Source: CAG-390 sp964579135
GTDB taxonomy: Bacteria > Bacillota > Clostridia > Oscillospirales > CAG-272
Assembly: GCA_964579135.1 (NCBI GenBank)
Contig: CAZOFD010000020.1
Span: 1-29,094 of the forward strand
Length of the DNA: 29,094 bases
Reading direction: 5' to 3'
Made by a program: the position numbers and the translations under genes. Below, one piece after another: positions 1-6,879 of this stretch; position 1 is the first letter of the stretch; every line of letters begins with the position of its first letter. The notes under the pieces were generated by a model. The model was given only the letters and a program-made list of their open reading frames with translations. It ran no database searches and was not told the DNA's origin.

Positions 1-227
1 ACGCCGTAGGTCACCTCAACGGAGCCTATACCATTCTCAACGAATTTGGAAATCTGCACCGCTTTCAGCGCACTTGCGTAGTCTGTCTTATAATCGCCGT
101 TCCACTGTTCGTTGAGAATATAAACCTTGTCACCGCTGTTCATACCCGAAAGGTCAATTTCGATCGTTCCGCTTGCGTCTGCGGTTTCGGTGATGTTCTT
201 CAAACTGCCGTAAGCGAATGAGAATAA
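1..227 (-). pseudogene. Fragment of a secreted/surface protein
   Basis: On the minus strand one frame is open from about 227 to the window edge and reads as an ordinary extracellular-type sequence, with segments such as GTIEIDLSGMNSGDKVYILN and EQWNGDYKTDYASALKAVQI. This resembles the Ig-like or repeat regions of large clostridial cell-surface proteins. The frame has no start codon. Upstream it passes straight into the antisense of the integrase and meets a stop near 275, so its 5' part is missing. Base composition is visibly lower in G+C than the genes after position 1100. It is either a gene broken by recombination at the mobile-element end or an assembly join. The product family is inferred and no domain is certain. 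Confidence 0.45.
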
Positions 228-231
228 GCAT

Positions 232-708
232 ATGCCGTTCCATACTCTCCGCCACACATTTGCTTCCCACGCTTTTCATTACGGCATAGATGTCAAAACG
301 CTGGCTTGTACGATCGGTCACGAAAGCGTAGAAACAACGCTGAATGTCTACGCCCACACCTCTGAGAAGATGAAGCAGGACGCGGCAAAACAGATCGACA
401 ATACGCTTGGCACAGCAGTGAGCAAAAATAACACCTTGTGTGACGAGGAAGGAAAAGACGAGCAACTAGAAGACAATGCCCAACGAGCCGTAAAAACGGT
501 ATTTGAGCCGTACAAAGGCAAGAAACGAAAGCTGGGTACTGGATATATCAAACAGCTTTCTGCTAACTGCTGGCAAGGAAGATATACCCCGACCGTAAAC
601 GGAAAGCGTATCGCACGGAACGTTTACGCACATAGCGAACAGGAATGCGAGCAAAAGCTCACAGAACTGATACACGAGATGAAAGTAGAACTCGGCATCA
701 CGAGTTAA
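232..708 (+). pseudogene. Tyrosine recombinase/integrase, 3' portion only
   Basis: This reads as the C-terminal catalytic half of a phage/ICE-type tyrosine integrase. HTLRHTFASHA near residue 4 carries the HxxR box, IGHESVETTLNVYAH near 28-42 carries the second His and the nucleophile Tyr. The N-terminal arm-binding and core domains and the first catalytic Arg are absent: a stop at 211-213 closes the frame and the next base pairs already belong to the surface-protein fragment. After the catalytic domain lies a linker and a C-terminal module (roughly 100-155, GYIKQL, WQGRYTPTVNGKRIARNVYA) resembling an AP2-like DNA-binding domain usually found at the N terminus of such enzymes. It points toward tRNA-Pro at 905-980, the usual placement of an integrase beside its attachment site. 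It cannot be active as shown. Confidence 0.85.
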
Positions 709-733
709 AAATAATATGCGGTAAACAAAGAAA

Positions 734-773
734 AGGCTTTCGGAAACTCCAAATCAGAGAAAGCCGAAAGCCT
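734..773. repeat. 10-bp inverted repeat after the integrase
   Basis: AGGCTTTCGG at 734-743 is matched by CCGAAAGCCT at 764-773. The loop of 20 bases overlaps a second pairing option, AAATCAG at 751-757 with CTGATTT at 772-778. No T-run follows directly, so a terminator role is uncertain. It may be part of the recombination (attachment) region between int and the tRNA. Confidence 0.4.
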
Positions 774-867
774 GATTTATTCGCATTGTGGTCAAGGATA
801 TTTGATAAGTGTTACAGACAAATAAAAATACTGCAATGTTTGTTGATACCAGACAAAACAGTGAAAG

Positions 868-905
868 AAAAATCCGTAGAATTTATACAAATTCTACGGA
901 TTTTT
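868..905. terminator. Bidirectional hairpin terminator between int and tRNA-Pro
   Basis: A perfect 17-bp inverted repeat (868-884 with 889-905, loop ATAC) starts with A5 and ends with T5, so it can end transcription from both the integrase (plus) and the tRNA (minus). Its last base overlaps the terminal A of the tRNA CCA, so the tRNA precursor runs straight into the stem. Confidence 0.85.
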
Positions 906-980
906 GGTCTGAGTGACACGACTTGAACGTGCGGCCTCTACCACCCCAAGGTAGCGCGCTACCAACTGCGCCACACCCAG
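905..980 (-). tRNA. tRNA-Pro (anticodon GGG)
   Basis: The minus strand folds into a full 76-nt cloverleaf. The acceptor stem is CTGGGTG paired with CACTCAG (one G-T). The D arm is GCGC-AGTTGGTA-GCGC. The anticodon stem CTACC/GGTAG closes loop TTGGGGT, giving anticodon GGG. The T arm is GCACG-TTCAAGT-CGTGT. The discriminator is A and CCA is encoded (905-907). It reads proline CCC codons. A consensus promoter lies 70-100 bp upstream. Being next to an integrase remnant, its 3' end is the probable integration target. Confidence 0.93.
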
Positions 981-1050
981 ATTTTAGCGTGAAACCTACA
1001 AGTTTCTCGTACATCGGTGCAAAACACACAAGCTCTCCACACATTTGTGT

Positions 1051-1079
1051 ATTATATCACTCGAAATGCAAAATGTCAA
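1051..1079 (-). promoter_or_regulatory. Sigma-70 type promoter for tRNA-Pro
   Basis: On the minus strand TTGACA (1074-1079) and TATAAT (1051-1056) are separated by exactly 17 bp, a perfect consensus match. The predicted start near 1044 leaves a leader of about 60 nt before the tRNA. Confidence 0.85.
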
Positions 1080-1164
1080 CCCTTTTTTGAAAAAATATTA
1101 AAAATACGTGCGCTTTTGTCCGATTTTGTAAAAAACGGAGCGTAAACGACGTGAAACGCCGGTA

Positions 1165-1193
1165 TTGACGGGAGCGGTAAACGCGAGTATAAT
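1165..1193 (+). promoter_or_regulatory. Promoter for the GNAT gene and its long leader
   Basis: TTGACG (1165-1170), 17 bp, TATAAT (1188-1193) on the plus strand. A start near 1200 would give a leader of about 230 nt before the acetyltransferase. Confidence 0.75.
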
Positions 1194-1199
1194 TAATAT

Positions 1200-1429
1200 A
1201 CCGTTAAAACGTATCGCGGCGGACGAAAATCGCCGTGTCGTATTTTCGTTGGCAAAGGCGGTGTCGAACTGCGCGAGAACTTTATAATGCGATATCGGCG
1301 CAAGCACCGAATTCGAGTGATGTACGGAGCAGTCTTGGCGTATGTTTCGCCGCGCGACGCGCGTTTTTGCGAGGCAAACGAGATCGTGCTGCGACGTTTG
1401 TTTAAGAGCTGTGTGAAAGAGAAAATGCT
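1200..1429 (+). other. Leader region with a 48-codon ORF and an attenuator-like hairpin
   Basis: No recognisable protein lies here. Two things stand out. An ORF of 48 codons (ATG at 1287) ends in TGA at 1431-1433, overlapping the GNAT start as ATGA. Inside it, CGCGC-GAC-GCGCG (1351-1363) is followed by TTTTT (1364-1368), which looks like a small intrinsic terminator. Both could be chance in GC-rich DNA; together they suggest a regulated leader. Confidence 0.35.
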
Positions 1430-1897
1430 ATGAACGATATTAAGATAGAAAGATACGACGAGTTGCCGAAAGAATCGCGAGAGATAAGACGCGCGGTCTT
1501 TGTCGAGGAACAGGGTTTTAAGAATGAATTTGACGAAAAAGACAATATCAGCCGCCATTTCGTTGCCTTTTTTGCTGGAGCTGCGGTGGGGACTTGCCGC
1601 GTTTACTTTGACGCCGAGAGCGGTTGCTGTGTGATAGGCAGAGTAGCGGTGCGCCGTGAGTGGCGCGGCAGAGGACTCGGCGAAGCGTTGGTGCGCGCTG
1701 CGGAAGCCGACGTTTTGCAAGACGGAAAAACCTCGACAGTGCGCATTTCGGCGCAGGTGCGAGCGGTGAATTTTTACAAAAAACTCGGATACGCCGAAGT
1801 CGGAGAATACTCGACGGACGAGGGCGTGAGGCACACGCTGACGGAAAAAACGCTCGATGCCGACGTCGCCGAATGCCACGGGCGGCGTGGCGCATAA
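1430..1897 (+). CDS. GNAT family N-acetyltransferase (ElaA-like)
   Basis: A 155-residue protein of single-domain GNAT length. The acetyl-CoA-binding motif A is visible as RVAVRREWRGRGLGEAL (residues 71-87, with the R/Q-x-x-G-x-G/A pattern RGRGLG). Motif B is AVNFYKKLGY (112-121). The N-terminal IRRAVFVEEQGF segment is typical of the ElaA/YjcF branch, cytosolic enzymes that acetylate an amine of usually unknown identity. It is a monocistronic plus-strand gene with its own promoter at 1165. The ribosome site is weak (GAAAGAGAAAA), which fits translational coupling to the preceding leader ORF. The last ten or so residues are Arg/Gly-rich and poorly conserved-looking. The substrate cannot be read from sequence. 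Confidence 0.88.
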   Translation: MNDIKIERYDELPKESREIRRAVFVEEQGFKNEFDEKDNISRHFVAFFAGAAVGTCRVYFDAESGCCVIGRVAVRREWRGRGLGEALVRAAEADVLQDGKTSTVRISAQVRAVNFYKKLGYAEVGEYSTDEGVRHTLTEKTLDADVAECHGRRGA

Positions 1898-2189
1898 CAG
1901 CGGTGTGGCACCGCGTTTTGTCGCCCGCCGTAAGTGCGCTTCGGTTTGCGGTTGCTTTTGCTTTTTCGTGCTTAAAGCGACGACGTGCGAAAAAACAAGC
2001 CTATAAGGCTTATGCCAAGCGGAAAGAGAAGCCGCGCGAAGAAAGAAAGGATCCTTCGTACGGCGATCTTTGCCCCGGGCGACAAACAAAAACGATCCTC
2101 TTGGGTCACCCTGTGAAATTATCGGACGGGTGCGACCTTTAAGAGGAGCGTTGTTTGTTTTGATCGAGGTGGTGCCTGCCGTTTTATCA
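1898..2189. other. Intergenic region between convergent GNAT and ktr operons
   Basis: I see no credible gene here. The only clear signal is the minus-strand terminator at 1991-2011. Frames covering the region on either strand are low-complexity Arg-rich readings typical of GC-rich noncoding or antisense DNA. Confidence 0.5.
1991..2011 (-). terminator. Terminator of the ktr operon
   Basis: On the minus strand AAGCCT-TAT-AGGCTT (1997-2011) is followed by G and a run of six T. It lies about 180 bp beyond the last minus-strand gene and stops read-through toward the GNAT gene. The stem is short (6 bp). Confidence 0.6.
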
Positions 2190-2630
2190 TCACCTGCGAG
2201 CCTGTTCGGTTGCAACAAGCGGCGCCAGACTGCCGCGATCGCCGACGTCGAAGCCGCAGGTTGAATATTCGGCGCGGATAAAAGAAAAAAGTTTTCTTGC
2301 CGTTGCGAGGCGGCGATATACGGTGCGATCGTCCATATGATGTTCGGCGGCGAAACGGCGTATTTTGCCTGATACTTCGGATGCGCGCGGTCTTGAGCGG
2401 CGCGAGGTGAAATACACGGCGCGCACGGCGCGCGCGGTCTCGCTTTGACCCGAAAACTCAAGCAAACGCACGGTGTCGCCCACGGCAAGCATCGTCAGTG
2501 CTTCGTCGTCGCGGCAAACGCCACGGACGCGACACAGGAGTTCGATGGGAGACGACGTGCGATGAAGTCCGAGAGCTGCGAAGCGACGAAAAGCCGCCGC
2601 GCTGTCGGCTCGTTGGCGGTCGACCGTCAT
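2190..2630 (-). CDS. HTH-containing protein coupled to ktrA
   Basis: A 146-residue protein whose start overlaps the ktrA stop as ATGA, so it is translated together with it. The C-terminal half contains a helix-turn-helix-like stretch, EVSGKIRRFAAEHHMDDRTV followed by YRRLATARKL (about 84-113), resembling sigma region-4 or phage regulator HTH units. The N-terminal half (FRRFAALGLHRTSSPIELLC) is helical and unassigned. The final 25 residues are Ala/Arg-rich. Position in the operon suggests a role tied to potassium transport control or a co-transcribed regulator, but I do not recognise a named family. Frame integrity and coupling support a real gene. Confidence 0.65.
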   Translation of the reverse strand: MTVDRQRADSAAAFRRFAALGLHRTSSPIELLCRVRGVCRDDEALTMLAVGDTVRLLEFSGQSETARAVRAVYFTSRRSRPRASEVSGKIRRFAAEHHMDDRTVYRRLATARKLFSFIRAEYSTCGFDVGDRGSLAPLVATEQARR

Positions 2631-3277
2631 TTTATTTGCCTTGTCAGTTTGTCGACGTCGCGGTCGGCTCCGATAACGGAAACGAGTTCGCCGCCCGCAA
2701 AAGCTCTGGCGGCGGCGGGGGCGACGTCGGCTTTGCCGTCTGACGATATCGCTATGATATTAACGCCGAATCGGCGGCGCAGGTCGAGTTCTATGAGATT
2801 TTTTCCGATCCATTCGTCGGGCACGCAAAGCTCGACTATTTTATAGCCCGAGAACTGCACGTAATCCGCTACGGAATCGTTTGACAGACGAAACGCCAAC
2901 TTTTCGCCCGCGTCGTATTCGGGAAAGGTTATCTCGTCCGCGCCTATGCGCGAGAGCACCTTGCGATGGCTTTCGTTGACCGCGCGGGTGATAACTCTGC
3001 GCACTCCGAGCTCTTTTAAAAGAATCGTCGACAGTATTATATCGTTCGTATTCGAGGTGAGGCATACGACGGCACATTCGTAATCCGCAACGCCTGCGGC
3101 GCGCAACAGATTTTCGTTGGTCGCGTCTCCGATAACGGCGTTTGTGACCGTGTCCGCAAGTGCGTTTACGCGGTCGGCGTTGCAGTCGATGACCATTACC
3201 TGCTTTCCGTATTCAGCCAACGACGTTGCCAGCGCAGTGCCGAATTTTCCGAGTCCGATTATACAAAAGCTTTTCAT
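2627..3277 (-). CDS. ktrA: Ktr/Trk potassium uptake regulatory subunit (RCK)
   Basis: A 216-residue cytosolic regulator that forms a ring on the KtrB/TrkH channel and gates K+ uptake in response to bound nucleotide. The N-terminal RCK_N Rossmann domain shows the dinucleotide loop GLGKFGTALA (residues 8-17), an acidic residue at the end of strand 2 (VIDCNADR) and the GDATNE segment. The C-terminal RCK_C (TrkA_C) domain covers about 135-210 (VCVPDEWIGKNLIELDLRRR, with NIIAI after it). Length matches the single-module KtrA type rather than the double-length E. coli TrkA. It lies 53 bp downstream of ktrB and overlaps the next gene. The ribosome site is only AAAGA next to the ATG. Confidence 0.93.
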   Translation of the reverse strand: MKSFCIIGLGKFGTALATSLAEYGKQVMVIDCNADRVNALADTVTNAVIGDATNENLLRAAGVADYECAVVCLTSNTNDIILSTILLKELGVRRVITRAVNESHRKVLSRIGADEITFPEYDAGEKLAFRLSNDSVADYVQFSGYKIVELCVPDEWIGKNLIELDLRRRFGVNIIAISSDGKADVAPAAARAFAGGELVSVIGADRDVDKLTRQIK

Positions 3278-3330
3278 ATCTTTGCGTTTCGGCGCCCCGA
3301 GGGCAGCCGCCTTTCTTTTTTTGTACGCGT

Positions 3331-4707
3331 TTAACCTATCGGTATATTCGCGTCGGGGTATTTGACCGCCACTTTGTTCTCTTTGAGATTTATGGCGGCG
3401 GCGTAAGTGACCGTCAGTATGCCGACCCTGCCGAAATACATCATAAACATAAGCGATACCCGTGCGGCGACGGACAGCGACGGCGTTAATCCGGCCGAGA
3501 TGCCGACGGTGGCGCCCGCAGATACGACTTCGTAAAGCAGATCGATTATGGGCGCGTCGTTCGTTGCGGCGCAGACAGCCGTTGCGCAGAACACGAGGAA
3601 CAACTGTATAACTATAACGGTCAGAGCGCGCATAACGGTCTCCTCGGTTATGCGACGCCGAAAAACGTTTACGTCGCGTTTTCCCACCGCGACGGAGATG
3701 ACGGTTAGGGCTATCACGGCTACGGACGCTATTTTAACTCCGCCCGCCGTCGAACCGGAGCCGCCGCCGACGAACATAAAAACGCAACCGAGGAGTTTGG
3801 TCGTGTCGTGAGCCGCGGCATTGCCGAAGGTGTAATATCCCGCCGTTCTCCACGTTGCGGATTGAAAAACGGAGCCGAGCAACTTTTCGCCTACGGTCAA
3901 GTTGCCGAGCGTTTCGGGATTGTTCCATTCAAGGCAGGCGACGCACGCCGCGCCGAAAAGCGTGAGAAAGAGCGAGAGGATCAAAACGAGCTTTGTATAT
4001 GCCGATACGGGGTGCCCGCCTTTGCCGCGCAATTTGCGCGAGACGTGCGCTATCACGTCGTTCCATACGGGGAAGCCTATCCCTCCGACGGTTATGAGCG
4101 CGACCACGGTAAGACAAACGAGCGGGTTTGCGGCATAGTCGCAAAGCGAGTTGCCGCCGCCGAGCACGTCGAATCCCGCGTTGCAAAACGACGATACGGA
4201 GTGGAATATCCCGTAATATATTCCGCGTGCGGCGCCGAATTGCGGCACGAATGCGCAGGAGAGCAATATCGCCCCTGCGGCTTCGAAAACGAAAGTGCCG
4301 ACGAGTATGCTGCGCAAAAGGCGGCGCAACGAGCCGTAATCGTTTACGTTGTAAGACATAGCGAGCAGCATACGGTCGCGCGGAGTTATCGCGCGACGGA
4401 TCATCGAAAGGATGAGCGCCGCCAGCGACATAAAGCCGAGACCGCCGATCTGTATCAAAACGAGGATGACGGTCTGCCCGAACAAGCTCCAATGTACGCC
4501 CGTCTCCACAACGGTAAGTCCCGTAACGCAGGTGGCGCTTACGGCGGTGAAAAGGGCGTCAAGCGGCGGTGTGACGGTTTTGCTCGCACTTGCCGCGGGC
4601 AACGTCAAAAGTATCGTGCCGACGGCTATTATCGCCGCAAATCCCAATGCCATAACGGCTGTTGTGGCACGACGGATGTTTACGCTTTTTTTGTTTTTCG
4701 ATATCAT
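3331..4707 (-). CDS. ktrB: Ktr/Trk potassium transporter membrane subunit
   Basis: A 458-residue integral membrane protein of the TrkH/KtrB superfamily. It has four M1-P-M2 repeats, each with a selectivity-filter Gly: CVTGLTV (P1), FCNAGFD (P2), WRTAGYYT (P3, where many homologues have PRTAG) and ATVGISAGLTP (P4). It carries K+ (often Na+-coupled) into the cell and works with the adjacent KtrA. The N terminus is short and basic (MISKNKKSVNIRR) before the first helix. The start is supported by CGGAGA 7 nt upstream and by a consensus promoter 36 bp before the ATG. Length is at the usual KtrB size. It is the first gene of the three-gene minus-strand operon. Confidence 0.94.
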   Translation of the reverse strand: MISKNKKSVNIRRATTAVMALGFAAIIAVGTILLTLPAASASKTVTPPLDALFTAVSATCVTGLTVVETGVHWSLFGQTVILVLIQIGGLGFMSLAALILSMIRRAITPRDRMLLAMSYNVNDYGSLRRLLRSILVGTFVFEAAGAILLSCAFVPQFGAARGIYYGIFHSVSSFCNAGFDVLGGGNSLCDYAANPLVCLTVVALITVGGIGFPVWNDVIAHVSRKLRGKGGHPVSAYTKLVLILSLFLTLFGAACVACLEWNNPETLGNLTVGEKLLGSVFQSATWRTAGYYTFGNAAAHDTTKLLGCVFMFVGGGSGSTAGGVKIASVAVIALTVISVAVGKRDVNVFRRRITEETVMRALTVIVIQLFLVFCATAVCAATNDAPIIDLLYEVVSAGATVGISAGLTPSLSVAARVSLMFMMYFGRVGILTVTYAAAINLKENKVAVKYPDANIPIG

Positions 4708-4742
4708 TTTTTCTCCGAAATGCCGATTTTATCTTAAAGGTC

Positions 4743-4771
4743 ATTATATCACCGCCCAAAGCAAATGTCAA
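4743..4771 (-). promoter_or_regulatory. Promoter of the ktr operon
   Basis: On the minus strand TTGACA (4766-4771), 17-bp spacer, TATAAT (4743-4748). The predicted start near 4736 leaves a leader of about 30 nt before ktrB. Confidence 0.85.
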
Positions 4772-4775
4772 GTGC

Positions 4776-4806
4776 GCGGGCACGGCACGAATCGTGCCGT
4801 GCCCGC
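4776..4806. terminator. 31-bp perfect palindrome between phage module and ktr promoter
   Basis: GCGGGCACGGCACGA (4776-4790) and its exact complement (4792-4806) flank a single A, giving a 13-15 bp GC-rich stem. It starts 7 bp after the stop of the last phage-module gene and ends 5 bp before the -35 box of the ktr promoter on the same strand. That is where a terminator should insulate the two, but no T-run follows on either strand, so a protein-binding dyad is an alternative. Confidence 0.6.
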
Positions 4807-4812
4807 CTTGAT

Positions 4813-5211
4813 TTAAGCGTCGAAGTTGCCGTAAACGTCAACGGTCGAGCCGCATTTGAATTCTATCTCCGCGGAAATCGCGGCGAGGCTGTCGCACCAA
4901 CGGTCGAACAACTTTTCGTAAAGGTCCGAGTCCTCGTCGAGCACGAGCATTGCCCCCATATAGCACGCCGCCGCAGAGGCGAAACGGTCGCAAAGTGGAA
5001 AGTCGCGTTCAAGCGGGATAAAGGCGCCGCGCGATGCCCGTTGCGGCGGCAAGCCTTCGGATCGACGGTATGCACGGTCGAGAGCGCCCGCTTCGGAGCA
5101 TATCGCCGCAGCTACGTACGGTGCGCGCTCTTCGTAATCGTCTTCACGTGTGTCGCACGCCGACGCGGATATCAAACGTTTTGCGGCGTCGAAGATTTCG
5201 GCTGTCCTCAT
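4813..5211 (-). CDS. Putative head-completion/closure protein
   Basis: A 132-residue protein directly after the coat gene (14-bp gap) and the last gene of the head module. The start MRTAEIFDAAKRLI is preceded by a GGGAAG ribosome site; the longer upstream frame is only antisense/shadow of the coat gene. It is predicted helical and acidic, with a pattern RAPYVAAAICSEAGALDRAY, PLERDFPLCDRFA and a C-terminal YEKLFDRWCDSLAAI. This resembles the small helical connector proteins found after major capsid genes in clostridial phages (P22 gp4-like or HK97 gp6-like) that bind the portal and close the head. That assignment rests on position and general look, not on a decisive motif. Confidence 0.6.
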   Translation of the reverse strand: MRTAEIFDAAKRLISASACDTREDDYEERAPYVAAAICSEAGALDRAYRRSEGLPPQRASRGAFIPLERDFPLCDRFASAAACYMGAMLVLDEDSDLYEKLFDRWCDSLAAISAEIEFKCGSTVDVYGNFDA

Positions 5212-5225
5212 ACTCTGCTTCCCGT

Positions 5226-6044
5226 TTACGCGACGGTGAGGTCGAGCAGCACCATCTCGGAGGGGTAGAGCACTTTCGCTCCGTAGAGATGCAAGCCTTT
5301 TACGGCGTCGGCAAATCTTTTTTCGGGGCGATAAGCGTCTATTTCGCTGAGTTGTTCGGCAAAAGCGATCGCTCTGCGCGAGCGTGCGAGGCACTTGTGG
5401 GTCTTGCCGTCGACGTAGACGTTGTTGGAGACGAAAATCTTGCTCCCCGCGACGTTGCCGATGCAACCGCTCTCAAGCGCGGCGTCGCCGTTTGAGAGGG
5501 TCATCTTTCCCTTGAGTATAAACGCCGCAATCGCCGGAGACACCTCGAAAACTATGTCGGAGGGGTCGCTTACGTTGTTTTCGAGCAGCTTGGTGCGTGC
5601 GTCGATAAGGTCGTTAATAATGCTTGTCTCGGAGACCGCTGCGTCGCTGACGGTGTGCCCCGCCGAGCCGTACAGCGAAAAAACGTATGCGTCCGCGGCG
5701 TCGGCGAGAGCGCCGGCGGCGATCTTCATAGCGCCGTTCATAATTTTGGGGTTGGACTGAGCGCGGTCGACGTCGTCGATCTGGAAATTGAACGCTTTTG
5801 CCTGATCTATAACGAGCGTTTGCGCGGTGTCGGTCAGCGTTTGGGCACTTGAGGCGAAATCGGTGTTTTTCGTATAATCGAACACGTTAACTCCCGTTAT
5901 GCCGCAGACTTTGACTCTGTCTCCGCGACCTCGTATCTCGCCGTCGAAGTCGCGGTTGCAGTTCGCAACCGCGACGTAGGTTTTGTCAAGTGCGGTGAGC
6001 AGGTTTTCGCTCCAAACCGTCGAGATAAAATTCGTTATTGCCAT
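5226..6044 (-). CDS. Major capsid (coat) protein, P22 gp5-like
   Basis: A 272-residue coat protein with the start MAITNFISTVWSENLL, typical of the P22 coat family in Firmicutes. The features are an N-arm, then NRDFDGEIRGRGDRVKVCGI and DYTKNTDF, then QTLVIDQAKAFNFQIDDVD, where P22-like coat proteins usually carry this segment, and a C-terminal strand set ending LDLTVA. These belong to the HK97 fold; 272 residues is short against P22 gp5 (430), and the telokin-like insertion is evidently absent. The ribosome site is AAAGGAAT 7 nt upstream. It is flanked by the scaffold gene (upstream) and the head-completion gene (downstream), the canonical order. It would form the icosahedral shell. Confidence 0.88.
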   Translation of the reverse strand: MAITNFISTVWSENLLTALDKTYVAVANCNRDFDGEIRGRGDRVKVCGITGVNVFDYTKNTDFASSAQTLTDTAQTLVIDQAKAFNFQIDDVDRAQSNPKIMNGAMKIAAGALADAADAYVFSLYGSAGHTVSDAAVSETSIINDLIDARTKLLENNVSDPSDIVFEVSPAIAAFILKGKMTLSNGDAALESGCIGNVAGSKIFVSNNVYVDGKTHKCLARSRRAIAFAEQLSEIDAYRPEKRFADAVKGLHLYGAKVLYPSEMVLLDLTVA

Positions 6045-6087
6045 TTTTTAATATTCCTTTCTTATTTTGATAGCGGCATATTTGCCG

Positions 6088-6879
6088 TTAATTCCATCTT
6101 TTCATCGATTCCATTATTCGCGAATAATTACGTTTGACCTCGTCGCGCGACATTGCGCGCACCTCCGCGGGAGACAAAACGTCGTCCGAAGCGCCGCCGA
6201 GTTTGCCTGCCGAGCTTGCCGACGCGCTTTCGGCGGCTGAGGCTACTTTTTGCAAAAACACCTCGCGCCGGCGCAGCTCCAAAGCGTATGCCGCCGCCGG
6301 CGGAACGCCGTTTGACACGGCTTCGGAGAAACTGTCGGGCATTTTGGACAGATCTGCACCGGGAAAAAGTTCGATAAGCTCCGCGTACCCTCGCTCGAGT
6401 TCCGCAAAGCGCCGCCTCATCCCTTCGAGTTCGGCGCGCAGGCGCTCGTTTTCCGTTGCGTCGGGCGCGCCCGCGTCGCCGATAGAGGCGCGGGGCAAGT
6501 CCTCGCACTCGCGAGAGGGCTCGGCGGGACGGCTTTGCGTTTTTTCGTTGCCGTTTGCCGAAGAGGCGTGCGATTCGCTGTCATTCGCGGCGTTTTCTTC
6601 GCCGAAAAAGCGCTCGGGCGCGCGTTTGTCACCCTCGCGCGGCGCTTCGGCGACTGTAACGGGTGTGCAGCCCGTATTTGCGTTTTCACGTTGCACCGGT
6701 GTTTTTGCATCGTCGTCGCATTCGCCGCCGTCTCCTTTTTCGGGGCGGACTTTTGCCGTTTCGCCGAGACCGCTTTCGTTGCCGTCTTTTTTATCGCGGC
6801 GCGGGGCGCACTCGTCGTTTTCGGGCTGCGCGAGGCGAGCTTTTGCCTCTGCCCGAGATAACTCTTTTATTTCTTTCAA
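6088..6879 (-). CDS. Phage scaffolding protein
   Basis: A 263-residue, highly charged protein between portal and coat, the standard place for a scaffold. Its start overlaps the portal stop as ATGA. Residues 1-140 are low-complexity and rich in Glu, Asp, Lys, Arg and Asn. Residues 140-170 (ERLRAELEGMRRRFAELERG) form a clear coiled coil, then comes FPGADLSKMPDSF, and the C terminus ends with a basic helix (RNYSRIMESMKRW) of the kind that binds coat protein. Scaffolds guide procapsid assembly and then leave. Sequence is poorly conserved in this class, so the call depends on context and composition. Confidence 0.78.
   Translation of the reverse strand: MKEIKELSRAEAKARLAQPENDECAPRRDKKDGNESGLGETAKVRPEKGDGGECDDDAKTPVQRENANTGCTPVTVAEAPREGDKRAPERFFGEENAANDSESHASSANGNEKTQSRPAEPSRECEDLPRASIGDAGAPDATENERLRAELEGMRRRFAELERGYAELIELFPGADLSKMPDSFSEAVSNGVPPAAAYALELRRREVFLQKVASAAESASASSAGKLGGASDDVLSPAEVRAMSRDEVKRNYSRIMESMKRWN

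Noticed and set aside
1193..2488. 431-codon open frame on the minus strand
   Set aside because: It runs antisense to the GNAT gene, across the intergenic region and the ktr terminator, and is Arg/Ser/Pro-rich without any domain; a product of GC-rich DNA.
3808..4737. 309-codon plus-strand frame over ktrB
   Set aside because: Antisense to a clear TrkH-family protein with filter motifs; composition is Arg/Ala/Cys-rich and shapeless.
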